64,000 nt of DNA. It comes from Flavobacterium anhuiense (GTDB taxonomy: Bacteria > Bacteroidota > Bacteroidia > Flavobacteriales > Flavobacteriaceae). Below, piece after piece: positions 36,748 through 46,219 of this stretch (position 1 is the first letter of the stretch; the number at the start of each line of letters is the position of its first letter). The DNA is taken from assembly GCF_004151235.1 (NCBI RefSeq), contig NZ_JUIV01000009.1, forward strand, positions 112,552-176,551, written 5' to 3'. The translations under genes were made by a program, and so were the position numbers. The notes beneath the pieces were generated by a model. It was not told where the DNA came from and did no database searches. It was given only the letters and a program-made list of their open reading frames with translations.

Positions 36748-38079
36748 ATGGACAAGCGAGGTATGTCACGTAAAGATTTTCTAAAGAATTCTGGATTAGG
36801 TTTGACAGGTATTGCATTTATACCCTCCGTACTGCAAGGACAAGATAGACATTTGCAGAAAGATCAAACAATAACATTAGGCAACTCCTATGCTTTGAAA
36901 AATGTTTGTTTGGAGACTGGTTTCGAGTTTGAAGGAGAAGAAGTCGTGGGAACCAAAACGGGGCTTTTTTCTGTCGAAATTGAAAATGGTAAAATAAAGA
37001 GAATTAGTGCTAACCGAACTGGTAAAGAAGAAATAGATGCTAAAGGAATGCTAATGTTGCCATCTTTTAGAGACATGCACATTCATTTGGACAAGACTTT
37101 ATATGCTGAAAAATGGCGTGCAGTACGCCGTTCTGGAGGAATAAAGGGAATGATTGCACTGGAGCAAAAAACATTGCCCGATATGCTTAAAAACTCTACA
37201 TATAAGGCCGAAAAACTTATTGAATTGCTTCAGTCACACGGAACAGGATTTGCTCGAAGCCACGTCAATATTGAACCTACTTCTAAACTAGATTCACTTA
37301 AAAATCTAGAAAAAGCATTGGTAAACAAAAAGAGTGGTTTTGGAGCAGAATTAGTAGCTTTCCCGCAACATGGACTATATTATACAGATTCTCTTCCGTA
37401 TATGAAGGAAGCTGCAAAAATGGATATTGATTTTATAGGAGGTTTAGACCCTACAAATGTTGATGGATCAATTCAGAAAACGATGGATACTACCATTCAG
37501 CTTGCTTTGGATAATAATAAAGGAATCGATATTCACTTGCATGAATCAGGAAAATCTGGTATTGATACTATTGAATACTTAATTGCTAAAGTGAATGAAA
37601 ATCCAGTTTTAAAAGGAAAAACTTTTGTCAGCCATGCCTTTGCTCTTGCTGCTTTAGACAAAGTCAAACAGGAGGAAATAGCTCAACAGCTGGCGATTGC
37701 GCAAGTTGGCATTATTTCTACAATACCTTTTGGCGGAATGATTATGCCAATTCCAACATTATTGAAACACGGAGTAAATGTTATGACGGGAAATGACAGT
37801 ATTGTAGATTATTGGAGTACTATGGGAACCGGAAGCGTATTACAGAAAGCGAATCTTGCATCGCAATTATACGGGCAGGTTTCAGAATTTGGATTGTCCA
37901 GAATGCTAAAACTGGCTACAGCAGGACCTATTCCGTTAGATGACAAAGGTGTACAGCAATGGCCAAAAGCAGGTGATGATGCCGATCTGGTACTTGTTGA
38001 TGCCAGCTGTTCTGCAGAAGCGGTTTCTCGTATATCGCCGATAAAATCTCTTATTTATAAAGGAAGTATTGTTTTCTAA
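36748..38079 (+). CDS. Exported amidohydrolase (cytosine deaminase-like), Tat-like signal
   Basis: 443 residues. It begins MSRKDFLKNSGLGLTG, a Tat-like SRxxFLK signal in which the second arginine is Lys. Metal-site landmarks of the amidohydrolase superfamily are DMHIHLD (His111, His113), DIHLHESG, SHAFAL and GND near residue 350, with LVDAS at the end, as in cytosine deaminase or N-acyl-amide hydrolase branches. Substrate cannot be assigned. The following ankyrin gene starts 10 bp on and is probably co-transcribed; the AraC gene lies upstream. Confidence 0.82.
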   Translation: MDKRGMSRKDFLKNSGLGLTGIAFIPSVLQGQDRHLQKDQTITLGNSYALKNVCLETGFEFEGEEVVGTKTGLFSVEIENGKIKRISANRTGKEEIDAKGMLMLPSFRDMHIHLDKTLYAEKWRAVRRSGGIKGMIALEQKTLPDMLKNSTYKAEKLIELLQSHGTGFARSHVNIEPTSKLDSLKNLEKALVNKKSGFGAELVAFPQHGLYYTDSLPYMKEAAKMDIDFIGGLDPTNVDGSIQKTMDTTIQLALDNNKGIDIHLHESGKSGIDTIEYLIAKVNENPVLKGKTFVSHAFALAALDKVKQEEIAQQLAIAQVGIISTIPFGGMIMPIPTLLKHGVNVMTGNDSIVDYWSTMGTGSVLQKANLASQLYGQVSEFGLSRMLKLATAGPIPLDDKGVQQWPKAGDDADLVLVDASCSAEAVSRISPIKSLIYKGSIVF

Positions 38080-38089
38080 TTATCTGTTT

Positions 38090-38758
38090 ATGAAAAATAA
38101 TATAGTTCTTTTAATAATACTAATAATGCCTGTTGGTTTCTATCAGCCAGTTTGGGCTTTCGAAAAAGATGAAATTATGCAAAAAGATATCTTTCAGTTA
38201 GTTCATCAGAACGATATTTCTGGAGTTGTGAAAGCTTTAGAAAATGGAGAAAATGTAAATACCGTTGATAATTCTAAAAATTCTCTACTGCTGATTGCGA
38301 CTATGGGCAAACAGACAGAAATGGCAAAGATTTTAGTAAAGTATAAGGCAGATGTGAATCAGCAGGCAGAGAACAGGGACAGTCCTTTTCTGTATGCTGG
38401 TGCCAGCGGTCAGACTGAACTCGTACAGCTATTTTTGAACAATGGTGCGCGTTTCGATATTTTTAATCGATACAATGGTTCGGCACTTATACCGGCATGC
38501 GAACGTGGCCACGTAGAAACGGTTAGACTGCTTGCAAATACTAAAAAATTTCCGATTGATCATGTTAACAGTTTAGGCTGGACCGCTTTAATGGAAGCTA
38601 TTGTTTTGGGAGACGGAAGCTTAAAATACCAACAGATTGTTAAGATCCTAAAACATGCGGGATCAAGAATGGATATACCTGACCATGACGGAATAACTCC
38701 ACTACAGCATGCTCAGAATAAAGGATTAAAAGAAATCGTGGTAATTATAAAATCATAA
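38090..38758 (+). CDS. Exported ankyrin-repeat protein
   Basis: 222 residues from the ATG at 38090. A signal peptide (MKNNIVLLIILIMPVGFYQPVWA) precedes four to five ankyrin repeats (DISGVVKALENGENVNTVDNSKNSLLLIATMGKQTEMAKILVKYKADVNQ, and further copies). An earlier in-frame ATG at 38069 overlaps the amidohydrolase stop and would put seven residues before the signal; the later start was chosen. Periplasmic ankyrin proteins often partner or protect enzymes; it likely works with the amidohydrolase, with which it is transcribed. Confidence 0.78.
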   Translation: MKNNIVLLIILIMPVGFYQPVWAFEKDEIMQKDIFQLVHQNDISGVVKALENGENVNTVDNSKNSLLLIATMGKQTEMAKILVKYKADVNQQAENRDSPFLYAGASGQTELVQLFLNNGARFDIFNRYNGSALIPACERGHVETVRLLANTKKFPIDHVNSLGWTALMEAIVLGDGSLKYQQIVKILKHAGSRMDIPDHDGITPLQHAQNKGLKEIVVIIKS

Positions 38759-38812
38759 ATGTTTTCATAAGTTAAGTATAGCGATAAAAAAGAGACAACT
38801 TTAGATTGAACC

Positions 38813-38891
38813 GCCCCCAAAAAGTTAGACACTATTTGGGGGCATTTTTATGGAAAGAAAAGTCAAGTCGTTTTATGCAAGATTTGAATAA
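38813..38891 (+). mobile_element. Solo end remnant of an IS3-like element, forming a terminator stem-loop
   Basis: A 9-bp stem (GCCCCCAAA and TTTGGGGGC) with a 13-nt loop AAGTTAGACACTA is followed by ATTTTT and an ATG at 38850 that opens MERKVKSFYARFE before a stop. The start MERKVK resembles the N-terminus of IS3-type OrfA proteins I know from Flavobacteria. A related stem-loop with nearly the same loop lies at 63097. The hairpin plus T-run would also end transcription of the ankyrin operon. Confidence 0.5.
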
Positions 38892-39100
38892 AATGGCATT
38901 TTTTTAAGTCAATGTTATAAGATTATTAATTGTGTTTTTTATTAGCAAGCGGCTTGTATCTGTCGTAGGGATAAATGCTAAAAGAATAGAAAATTTTAGT
39001 TTTATTAATTAACGAATTAATTGACTTTCATCATTTCACTAAAAATAAATTAGAGTTGATTATTTAAAAATAATAAATAATTCCAATGTTATCCTTGTCA

Positions 39101-39140
39101 AAATTTGTTGACCATAAATTTGTTGACCATAAATTTGTTG
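39101..39140 (+). repeat. 15-bp tandem repeat carrying promoter boxes
   Basis: AAATTTGTTGACCAT occurs twice in tandem, followed by a partial copy AAATTTGTTG. Each junction creates TAAATTTG (39115-39122 and 39130-39137), an exact match to the Bacteroidota -7 box TAnnTTTG. For the second box the TTG at 39108-39110 stands 19 bp upstream, the usual spacing. For the first, a TTG at 39095-39097 stands 17 bp upstream. Two overlapping promoters for the DUF1254 operon are therefore likely, and unit number could alter strength. Confidence 0.65.
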
Positions 39141-39211
39141 CGAGAATAATTCGAAAATTTTCACTTCAGAATTTTTTTAATGCATAAGTTGAATATATTG
39201 ATGTATTTAAT

Positions 39212-39233
39212 GTTGCAAATTATAATTTGCAAC
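39212..39233. promoter_or_regulatory. Perfect 22-bp palindrome upstream of the DUF1254 operon
   Basis: GTTGCAAATTA is followed directly by its exact reverse complement TAATTTGCAAC, 93 bp before the start codon at 39327 and about 75 bp after the second -7 box. Its zero-length centre suits a dimeric repressor site better than a hairpin, though a CTTTTTTTG tract follows it and an attenuator is possible. Confidence 0.6.
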
Positions 39234-39326
39234 CACTTTTTTTGAGATTATAAAACTTGTAGCTGTAAATTTACACTTCAACATAAACTGTAAGGGATAA
39301 GGATAGTTTTTTAAAAAAAAAGTAAT

Positions 39327-40862
39327 ATGAAAAAAAAAACATTACAATTAGTCGTTTTATTTTTGGTAGTGATAGGGATAGCATCTTCATGCAAAAAAAA
39401 GTCCGAAGAAGAAACAGTTAAAACAGAGGGAACAACACCGGTTGTGTCGACTACTTTAGAAATAAAGAATACTGAAGCAGGCAGTGATTTTTCTCTAGTA
39501 CTTCCAAAAAAGGAGAAAATGAGCGTAGAATACGCACAAAAACTAGGAGAGTTTGCATACGTTTGGGCGTGGCCTATGATAAATATGCTAAACCGACGCA
39601 CAGCCATAACACAAGCGCCTAAGCCAGCTTATTTAAATGGCGTCTTGCCAGTAGCTCCTCAGGGACAATTGGCGATGCTTAACGATTATATTACTCCTGA
39701 TGAAACATTTGTGACATGTCCTAATCAAGATGTGGTTTACGGCCTTGGGTTTTTCGATTTAGATTCACAGCCTGTAGTCGTTCAAGTTCCAGATTTTGGA
39801 GACCGTTTTTGGGTATATGCCATGTACGATCATAGAACAAATCAGTTTGGGCAATTGGGAAAACCTTATGGCACTAAAGCTGGATTTTATTTGTTGACTG
39901 GGCCAAATTGGAAAGGTGAAACACCTAAAGGAATTACAGATGTTGTGAAATGCCCAACAACATTAGCCAATATTATCCCGAGAGTATTCCAAAATGACTC
40001 AAAAGAAGACAAACAAGCCATTCAGGCTACCATAAATCAGATTGTTGCTTATCCTGTTGCTGAATTTGATGGTAAAATGAAAACTGTTATATATAAAAAT
40101 CTGCCATCTATAAAAGGTCCAGCTTCTGACGGTAAAGAAACAAAATGGGTTGTTCCTGAAAAGTTTTTTGATGAGAATGAACTTGGAAAAGTATTGGAAA
40201 TTTTGCCTCCGCTTAAAGGCGAAGAAGAATTGTATGCACAGCTTAAAGAATTATTGGCGGCAGCAAAATCAGATCCAGCCATAAAAGAAGCACTTGTTAA
40301 AACAGCTCAAAAAACAGAAGAAAGTATCATACATAGTTTCTTCCTTTGGAAAAACAACGGAGTAGCTGCCGGAAACGGTTGGAATCGTTCGTATTATAGT
40401 GCAGACTGGGAAGGTTCAGGAAGTTATGATTACTACAACAGAGCTGCAACTGCTAAATCAAACATGTTTGATAACAGACCAAATGAGACTCAGTATTTCT
40501 ACACAGATAATGCTTCAGATAAAACGCAGCTGGACGGCAAGAATAATTATACGGTAACTTTTGCAAAGGGAGAAGAACCTCCTGTACAGGGATTCTGGTC
40601 GCTGACTTTGTACAATGAGCACCATTTATTTTCCAAAAATAAAATAAACCGATATTCACTAGGCACAAAAAACAAAGGCCTTAAAAAGAATGCAGATGGT
40701 TCTTTAACGATTTATGTAAGCTCAACATCTCCTGGAGCTGATAAGGAAAGTAATTGGCTTCCATCGCCAAGCGGAACATTTTCATTATATATCCGCGCAT
40801 ATTGGGGCAAAGAAGGCATTACAAAAGGAACATGGACGCCGCCAGCTATTGCAAAAATTTAA
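39327..40862 (+). CDS. DUF1254/DUF1214 lipoprotein, first copy
   Basis: 511 residues. Lipoprotein signal MKKKTLQLVVLFLVVIGIASSC (Cys22). The N-terminal domain has YAQKLGEFAYVWAWPMINMLNRR, TCPNQDVVYGLGFFDLDSQPVVVQVPD and FWVYAMYDHRTNQFGQLG, typical of DUF1254; the C-terminal domain (PVQGFWSLTLYNEHHLF ... GADKESNWLPSPSGTFSLYIRAYWG) is DUF1214. Enzyme role is unknown. It is followed by a paralogue after 33 bp and by a barrel-like protein, so the three form one unit. Confidence 0.9.
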   Translation: MKKKTLQLVVLFLVVIGIASSCKKKSEEETVKTEGTTPVVSTTLEIKNTEAGSDFSLVLPKKEKMSVEYAQKLGEFAYVWAWPMINMLNRRTAITQAPKPAYLNGVLPVAPQGQLAMLNDYITPDETFVTCPNQDVVYGLGFFDLDSQPVVVQVPDFGDRFWVYAMYDHRTNQFGQLGKPYGTKAGFYLLTGPNWKGETPKGITDVVKCPTTLANIIPRVFQNDSKEDKQAIQATINQIVAYPVAEFDGKMKTVIYKNLPSIKGPASDGKETKWVVPEKFFDENELGKVLEILPPLKGEEELYAQLKELLAAAKSDPAIKEALVKTAQKTEESIIHSFFLWKNNGVAAGNGWNRSYYSADWEGSGSYDYYNRAATAKSNMFDNRPNETQYFYTDNASDKTQLDGKNNYTVTFAKGEEPPVQGFWSLTLYNEHHLFSKNKINRYSLGTKNKGLKKNADGSLTIYVSSTSPGADKESNWLPSPSGTFSLYIRAYWGKEGITKGTWTPPAIAKI

Positions 40863-40895
40863 TAAATGATTTAGCAAATATTAAAAAGTTGCCTT

Positions 40896-42455
40896 ATGAA
40901 AAAGAAAATTGTATTGGCAGTATTGTCAATTGCGCTATTTATAGGCTGCAAGGAAAATAAGACTACAGAAACGCAAACCACTTCATCAGATGGAAGTTCA
41001 AAATTTGGTGATTTGGCCAATATGTCTTTTGAAGAGAATCGTCCAACAGACGAACAAGCTAAAACACTAGCAGATGAATTATTGTTTCAACGCGCTTGCC
41101 AAACGTATCTTTGGGCTTTGCCTTTAATCAATACAATTAGTATGAAAGAAGGTTCAGAAAAAACCTTTGGAGCAGGCTATAATGTTTTGCCAATATGGAA
41201 AAAAAGATTGGATGCTAACACATTAGTAACAACACCAAACTCTGATGTTATTTATGCAATGAGTTATGTTGATCTAGGTAAAGATGGACCAATCGTTTTT
41301 GAAGCACCGCCCATGTTGCAAGGAATTTTATTGGATTTTTGGCAACGTCCAATTCCAGTAGATGGAGGCAAATATTTTGGAGATCTTGGCTTTTTTGGTC
41401 CAGATGCGGGTAAAGGAGGTAAATTTTTGATATTGCCACCAAATTACAAAGGAACCGTACCTTCAGGTTATTTTGTGTATCGTTCGCAAACTAATAATCT
41501 ATTTATTTTCCTTCGTTCTTTTTATGAATTACCTACAGATTTGACACCTGCAGTTTCTTTGGTAGAGAAATCTAAAATTTATCCTTTAGGTAAAGAAAGC
41601 AGTGCATTGCCAATGAAATTTCCGGATGCTTCGGGTGTAAAGGCGAATATGCTTCCTGCTCGTGATTTTTCAGCATTCGAACAATTAAAACATCTTGTTG
41701 ATACAGAAGATTCTGCAAACGTTGGTTCAGCAGACTGGCTAGGAATGTTGGCTTCATTAGGCATAGTAAAAGGACAGCCTTTTAATCCTGATCAGCATAC
41801 TAAGGATATTCTTGATAAAGCAGCCAAAGCCGCTTATAGAATGAGTCGTGTAGTAGGTATGAGCAACAAAGTTAGTGGACGTTCGTTTTTAATGTATCCT
41901 GATCGCCAATGGGTAAATCCAATGACTGGCGCTACTCGCGATAATATTTCTGGGCCTTTTACGAAAGAGTTGGACTGGAAACGTAAAGAAGGAGGATATA
42001 TGGATCTTGATACACGTATATGGTTCTTTACGGATTATTATTCTTGGAGTCCTGGAATGGCATCGCAAACACCGGGTAAAGGTGCTAAATATGTGGTAGG
42101 TTTCCGCGATAAAGAAGGCAAATACCTTAATCCTTCTACAACATACAAAGTAACACTTCCTGCAAATGTTCCGGCTGCTAATTTCTGGTCGCTAACACTT
42201 TACGAAGCGGAAAATGCTTCGGGTTATGCTAATGGACAACCTTTCCCATCACTTGGTTCAAAAGATAAACCGGTACAAAATGCAGACGGCTCTACTGATT
42301 TATACGTTGGTCCAAAAGCACCGGAAGGCAAAACTAAAAATTGGCTAAAAACGATTCCGGGTAAAGGCTATTTCGCTATTCTACGTTTATATGGCCCAAC
42401 CGAAAAAGCACTGGATAACTCGTGGGTGCCGGGCGATTTTGAAAAATTTGAATAG
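40896..42455 (+). CDS. DUF1254/DUF1214 lipoprotein, second copy
   Basis: 519 residues, lipobox at FIGC (Cys18). The layout repeats the preceding gene: FQRACQTYLWALPLINTI, TTPNSDVIYAMSYVDLGKDGPIVFEAP, FWQRPIPVDGGKYFGDLG, then ANFWSLTLYEAENASGYANG and GKTKNWLKTIPGKGYFAILRLYGP. Divergence from the first copy suggests different ligands rather than a recent duplication. No membrane segment besides the signal. Confidence 0.9.
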   Translation: MKKKIVLAVLSIALFIGCKENKTTETQTTSSDGSSKFGDLANMSFEENRPTDEQAKTLADELLFQRACQTYLWALPLINTISMKEGSEKTFGAGYNVLPIWKKRLDANTLVTTPNSDVIYAMSYVDLGKDGPIVFEAPPMLQGILLDFWQRPIPVDGGKYFGDLGFFGPDAGKGGKFLILPPNYKGTVPSGYFVYRSQTNNLFIFLRSFYELPTDLTPAVSLVEKSKIYPLGKESSALPMKFPDASGVKANMLPARDFSAFEQLKHLVDTEDSANVGSADWLGMLASLGIVKGQPFNPDQHTKDILDKAAKAAYRMSRVVGMSNKVSGRSFLMYPDRQWVNPMTGATRDNISGPFTKELDWKRKEGGYMDLDTRIWFFTDYYSWSPGMASQTPGKGAKYVVGFRDKEGKYLNPSTTYKVTLPANVPAANFWSLTLYEAENASGYANGQPFPSLGSKDKPVQNADGSTDLYVGPKAPEGKTKNWLKTIPGKGYFAILRLYGPTEKALDNSWVPGDFEKFE

Positions 42456-42492
42456 TTTGGTTAAACCTACATGACTAATAAAATGATAAGCA

Positions 42493-43302
42493 ATGAATTT
42501 AAAATCATATATTTTAATCTTTTTATTTAGTTTCTTTTGGCTTCCGGTTTTCAGCCAAGGGAATGAACCAGAAAAAACTTCTATCGAAGAAATGAGCAAA
42601 AAAAGACAAGATCCCGTAAGTGGTTTGCGAAGTGTTTTTCTGCAGGAAGTTTTATTGCCCGTTGCAGATGGAACTGCCAGTTCCTTTTCGATACAACCAG
42701 TTTATCCCTTTAAACTCGGAAGCAATTTAAAATTAATAACCTATACCATTATTCCTTTTCAAAGTGTACCGCCTTTAACTCCTGGCGGTACACAGGAAGG
42801 GGGAATGGGAAATATATTGTTTAATGGCTATTTTTCAAGTATTCAAAAAAAAGGCAAATTCAGCTGGGGGATAGGACCGGCAATGCAGATTCCTACACGA
42901 ACAAATCCAGCTTTAGGAAGTAACCAATTAAGTATCGGACCAACTGCTTTGTTATATCTAGCCGGAGATAAATTTTCAGGTGGAATCGTAGCTCAGAATT
43001 ACTGGTCGCTTGGTGGCAATGAGGATAACAAAGTAAATGCAGGAAGTATTCAGTACATTGCTTATTATAATTTTGCTAAAGGATGGTTTGTCGAAAGCAA
43101 TGCAACAGTTGTGGTCAATTGGCTGGCATCAAGCGATAATCAATGGTTGGTTCCTATTGGCGGTGGCCCTGGAAAAACATTTCAGATTGGAACAAAAAGT
43201 AAACTTTTTTATTCTGCAGGTGCTCAAGCTTTCTATAATGTAGTTCGACCTGACTTGATTGGAAACTGGCAGGCAATTCTTCAGTTTCAGGTTATTTTTT
43301 AA
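42493..43302 (+). CDS. Putative outer-membrane beta-barrel protein (MetA-pathway-like)
   Basis: 269 residues. Signal peptide (MNLKSYILIFLFSFFWLPVFSQ), then alternating hydrophobic strands with glycines and aromatic ends (FSIQPVYPFKLGSNLKLITYTIIPFQSVPPL, FSWGIGPAMQIPTRTNPALGSNQLSIGPTALLYL, TFQIGTKSKLFYSAGAQAFYNVV). This looks like the transporter-like barrel family often found with DUF1254 proteins. It lies 37 bp after the second copy. A pore for the DUF1254 substrate is a guess. Confidence 0.65.
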   Translation: MNLKSYILIFLFSFFWLPVFSQGNEPEKTSIEEMSKKRQDPVSGLRSVFLQEVLLPVADGTASSFSIQPVYPFKLGSNLKLITYTIIPFQSVPPLTPGGTQEGGMGNILFNGYFSSIQKKGKFSWGIGPAMQIPTRTNPALGSNQLSIGPTALLYLAGDKFSGGIVAQNYWSLGGNEDNKVNAGSIQYIAYYNFAKGWFVESNATVVVNWLASSDNQWLVPIGGGPGKTFQIGTKSKLFYSAGAQAFYNVVRPDLIGNWQAILQFQVIF

Positions 43303-43916
43303 TCCCATTAAACCAAATTTCTTTCGATTGTATTATTGATTCTGATTGGAGATGAATGAATAATTAGTTCACTTACCTTAAATAAGTAATATCTAAACCG
43401 TTTTAATATATTCTCTTACTTCTCACTTAAAAATTTCCTCCCACAAATACTGTAGCTAGAAATTTTAAGATTTTGACTGTCTAATCGATAATAGTATTCA
43501 TTCCTTGATCATTATATGTCTTTTAAGAATTTTGAATGGGATTTTACCTTTGAACTTTTCTTACTCAGACTATTTAATTTCCAAATATTCCAAATAGTCT
43601 CTTAGAATCTACTCGTCTTAATGGCTGAAAAGAGAGAATTTTTGTATGTGGATACCAGAATTGATTCGAGGCTCATTTTTACCGAAATAATATTATAACT
43701 TTCGCTTAAAAAAAAGTTATTCGGAAATTTATATTGCATGTATTTGTTTTAGGTTTCCTTTTTAGAGGTAAATCAGCAAAAAAATAATCCTTTAAACCAA
43801 GTTCTAAGCAGTGGCAGTAGTGTTCTAAAAAGTTGCAGACCATCCTGATTTGTATAAGCTTTAAATTATCTATATTTCGATAAAGAGAAAAAATAACGGA
43901 AAAATTATTTTAAAGC
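43303..43916. other. Non-coding region between convergent units
   Basis: 614 bp between the barrel gene and acr3, which converge. No supported ORF, no strong hairpin and no repeat was found. AT-rich. Confidence 0.6.
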
Positions 43917-44981
43917 TCAGTTTGAATAATATTTTTTTCTAAACCAAAATGCAAGGTTAACCAATGCAATAAGAGCCGGCACTTCCACTAAAGGACCTAT
44001 TACACCTGCAAAAGCCTGCCCACTGTTTATACCAAATACGCCAATTGCCACCGCAATAGCTAGCTCGAAATTATTCCCTGTTGCAGTAAATGCAATAGAG
44101 GTCGCTTTTGAATAGTCAGCCCCAAAATATTTCCCAGTGAAAAAGCTGATGACAAACATCAAAGTAAAATAAATCATAAGAGGTATTGCAATATGTACAA
44201 TGTCCATCGGAATCTGAACAATTAGTTCCCCTTTCAGGCTGAACATTACGATTATTGTAAAAAGCAGTGAAATAAGGGTAATTGGCGAAATAAACGGCAC
44301 ATATTTAGTTTCAAACCATTCAGAACCTTTTAAAGCTATAAAACTATAACGGCTTATGATTCCAAGAGCGAAAGGAATACCTAAATAGATACCCACACTC
44401 TCGGCAATCTGCGCAATGCTGATGTTTATCTCGAAACCATCATATCCAAAATAGGGAGGGAGGATGGTTATAAAGATGTATGCATATACGCTGTAAAGCA
44501 GCACCTGAAAAATACTGTTAAGAGCAATAAGTCCTGCAGCATATTCGCGGTTTCCGTCTGCCAGATCGTTCCATACGACAACCATAGCTATACAGCGCGC
44601 CAGACCAATTAGGATTACCCCGATCATATACTCGGGATATCCGTTTAGAAAGAGGAGAGCCAATAAAAACATCAAGACAGGACCTATAATCCAGTTCAAG
44701 AACAACGAGGCGCCTAAGACTTTAGTGTTTTTAAAAACTTGTCCCATATGCTCATACTTTACTTTTGCCAGCGGCGGATACATCATCAGGATAAGTCCTA
44801 TAGCCAATGGAACGTTTGTTGTTCCGCTGGAAAAAGAATTGATGAGGTCTGCGCTTGAAGGAATAAAGTGTCCTGTTGCAACGCCTATTGCCATAGCAAG
44901 GAAAATCCAAAGGGTTAAGAAGCGGTCTAGGAAGCTTAATTTTTTACGTCCTATGGCTGGCGCACAATTAGTTGCTGACAT
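43917..44981 (-). CDS. acr3: Arsenite efflux transporter Acr3
   Basis: 354 residues, ten membrane helices. The family core includes [54 protein letters not shown] and [19 protein letters not shown], whose Cys in helix 4 is the conserved arsenite-binding residue of Acr3, then [20 protein letters not shown]. It exports As(III). Last gene of the ars operon, 7 bp after arsC. No terminator hairpin is obvious at its end. Confidence 0.95.
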   Translation of the reverse strand: MSATNCAPAIGRKKLSFLDRFLTLWIFLAMAIGVATGHFIPSSADLINSFSSGTTNVPLAIGLILMMYPPLAKVKYEHMGQVFKNTKVLGASLFLNWIIGPVLMFLLALLFLNGYPEYMIGVILIGLARCIAMVVVWNDLADGNREYAAGLIALNSIFQVLLYSVYAYIFITILPPYFGYDGFEINISIAQIAESVGIYLGIPFALGIISRYSFIALKGSEWFETKYVPFISPITLISLLFTIIVMFSLKGELIVQIPMDIVHIAIPLMIYFTLMFVISFFTGKYFGADYSKATSIAFTATGNNFELAIAVAIGVFGINSGQAFAGVIGPLVEVPALIALVNLAFWFRKKYYSN

Positions 44982-44988
44982 TTTATTT

Positions 44989-45594
44989 TTAAATTTGTGA
45001 GAATACGTAAAACATTTCAGTTCCTATCTGCAGGCTGCGCTCCAGATAAGTTTCATTCTGCTGAGGAGTTCCGTCAGAAATTTTTGGATCCTCAAAAGTG
45101 ATCGGGATTCTTTTTTCGGCACCTGCTATAAAAGGGCATCCGCCATCTGCTTGCGAACAGGTCATTATTGCGGCAAATCCACTTTCTGGATTGAAATCAT
45201 CATCATAGGTTTTAGAAAAACCGATAATGGGAAGTTCATTGGCTGAATATTTTATTGAATAAACAGGATTTGCCCCTTCTGAAAGCGTTTTGATCTTAAA
45301 TCCTGAATCGCCTAAAGTTTGGGCTACCATCGGAAAAAGAGCAGTGGCCTCGGTTCCCCCAGAATAGCATGTGACATTTTTTATATCATAATAGGCAGCG
45401 GCAGTCTGTGCCCAAATCTGCGACAAATGGCTTCTTCTAGAATTATGGGTACAAATAAAGTTAAGTCGTACTTCCTGTTGCTTAATTGTTCTGGCTTGAA
45501 TAAATTCAATAAGGGGCAACAATATTTGTTTTCTGTCTTCAGACAAGAATTCAAATGGCAAAGATTCAATTGTTTTTGTTAAATCTGCATACAT
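44989..45594 (-). CDS. arsC: Arsenate reductase of the low-molecular-weight phosphatase type
   Basis: 201 residues. The CX5R P-loop lies at Cys48-Arg54 ([17 protein letters not shown]), as in low-molecular-weight protein tyrosine phosphatase-type ArsC enzymes. Later blocks are [50 protein letters not shown], with the Cys pair of the redox relay. It converts As(V) to As(III) for Acr3. The N-terminal 40 residues are an extension. It starts 2 bp after the methyltransferase stop. Confidence 0.9.
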   Translation of the reverse strand: MYADLTKTIESLPFEFLSEDRKQILLPLIEFIQARTIKQQEVRLNFICTHNSRRSHLSQIWAQTAAAYYDIKNVTCYSGGTEATALFPMVAQTLGDSGFKIKTLSEGANPVYSIKYSANELPIIGFSKTYDDDFNPESGFAAIMTCSQADGGCPFIAGAEKRIPITFEDPKISDGTPQQNETYLERSLQIGTEMFYVFSQI

Positions 45595-45596
45595 TG

Positions 45597-46208
45597 TTAT
45601 TTCTTTTTAAAATGGCAAAAAATAAAATTTTGTACTGTTTCGAAAGGAGTTTGATGATTTTCGGTGAAGCATTCCATTTTGAGAAAAGTATTAGAAAAAA
45701 TCTTATCTAGTTTTGATTCAGAATATTGTGTTATTTCGAGCCCACTGCATTTCAAGGGGCCAGATTCTGAAAAAGTTCCAAGAAAAAGATTGGCATTTGC
45801 ATTTGTATATTTTTCGGCAATTGCCTTGTATTTTTCTATTTCTTCCTTGGAAGTTAAGAAATGAAATGAAGCTCGGTCGTGCCAAAAATCAAATGATTCA
45901 TCAGCAATAAACTCTAAAATGTCCGAAACAATAAATGTTACATGCTGAGATTTCTCTTTCAGACGATTTTTGATTCGATTGATGGCATTTTCAGAAATAT
46001 CCAAAAAATAAAGATTGGTATATCCTAAATCAATCAATTTATCAATCAGATAGCTGTCGCCTCCTCCAATATCGATAATTTTTGCATTTTTTGGCAAATT
46101 AGCTTTTAGAATAGCTTTTACAGACGTTTCAGGATTTACTTGATACCAGCTTACTTCATTTTCTTTTTTAGTGGAAAAAACGTTTTCCCAATGTTCTTTT
46201 CTACCCAT
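45597..46208 (-). CDS. Class I SAM-dependent methyltransferase in the ars operon
   Basis: 203 residues from the ATG at 46208 (MGRKEHWENVFSTKKENEVSW). Motif I is IIDIGGGDSYLIDKL (44-58), then FLDISENAI (motif II) and FWHDRASFHFLTS. It is too short and lacks the three separated Cys residues of ArsM arsenite methyltransferases, so As methylation is not supported by motif. A longer frame from 46247 enters the DUF6428 gene and was not used. It may methylate an arsenical product or a host molecule; membership in the operon is the clue. Confidence 0.85.
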   Translation of the reverse strand: MGRKEHWENVFSTKKENEVSWYQVNPETSVKAILKANLPKNAKIIDIGGGDSYLIDKLIDLGYTNLYFLDISENAINRIKNRLKEKSQHVTFIVSDILEFIADESFDFWHDRASFHFLTSKEEIEKYKAIAEKYTNANANLFLGTFSESGPLKCSGLEITQYSESKLDKIFSNTFLKMECFTENHQTPFETVQNFIFCHFKKK

Positions 46209-46219
46209 AAGTGTTTGAA

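Larger units (their letters stand above)
38759..39326. other. Non-coding region with an IS remnant and promoter repeats
   Basis: 568 bp with no supported full gene. It holds a GC-rich stem-loop with a short transposase-like start (38813-38891), a 15-bp tandem repeat containing promoter boxes (39101-39140) and a 22-bp palindrome (39212-39233). The remainder is AT-rich. Confidence 0.7.

Noticed and set aside
39101..39140. CRISPR array
   Set aside because: The repeat is 15 bp with no spacers; units abut directly and carry promoter boxes.
45597..46208. ArsM arsenite methyltransferase
   Set aside because: Short, and the Cys residues are not in the spaced pattern needed by ArsM.
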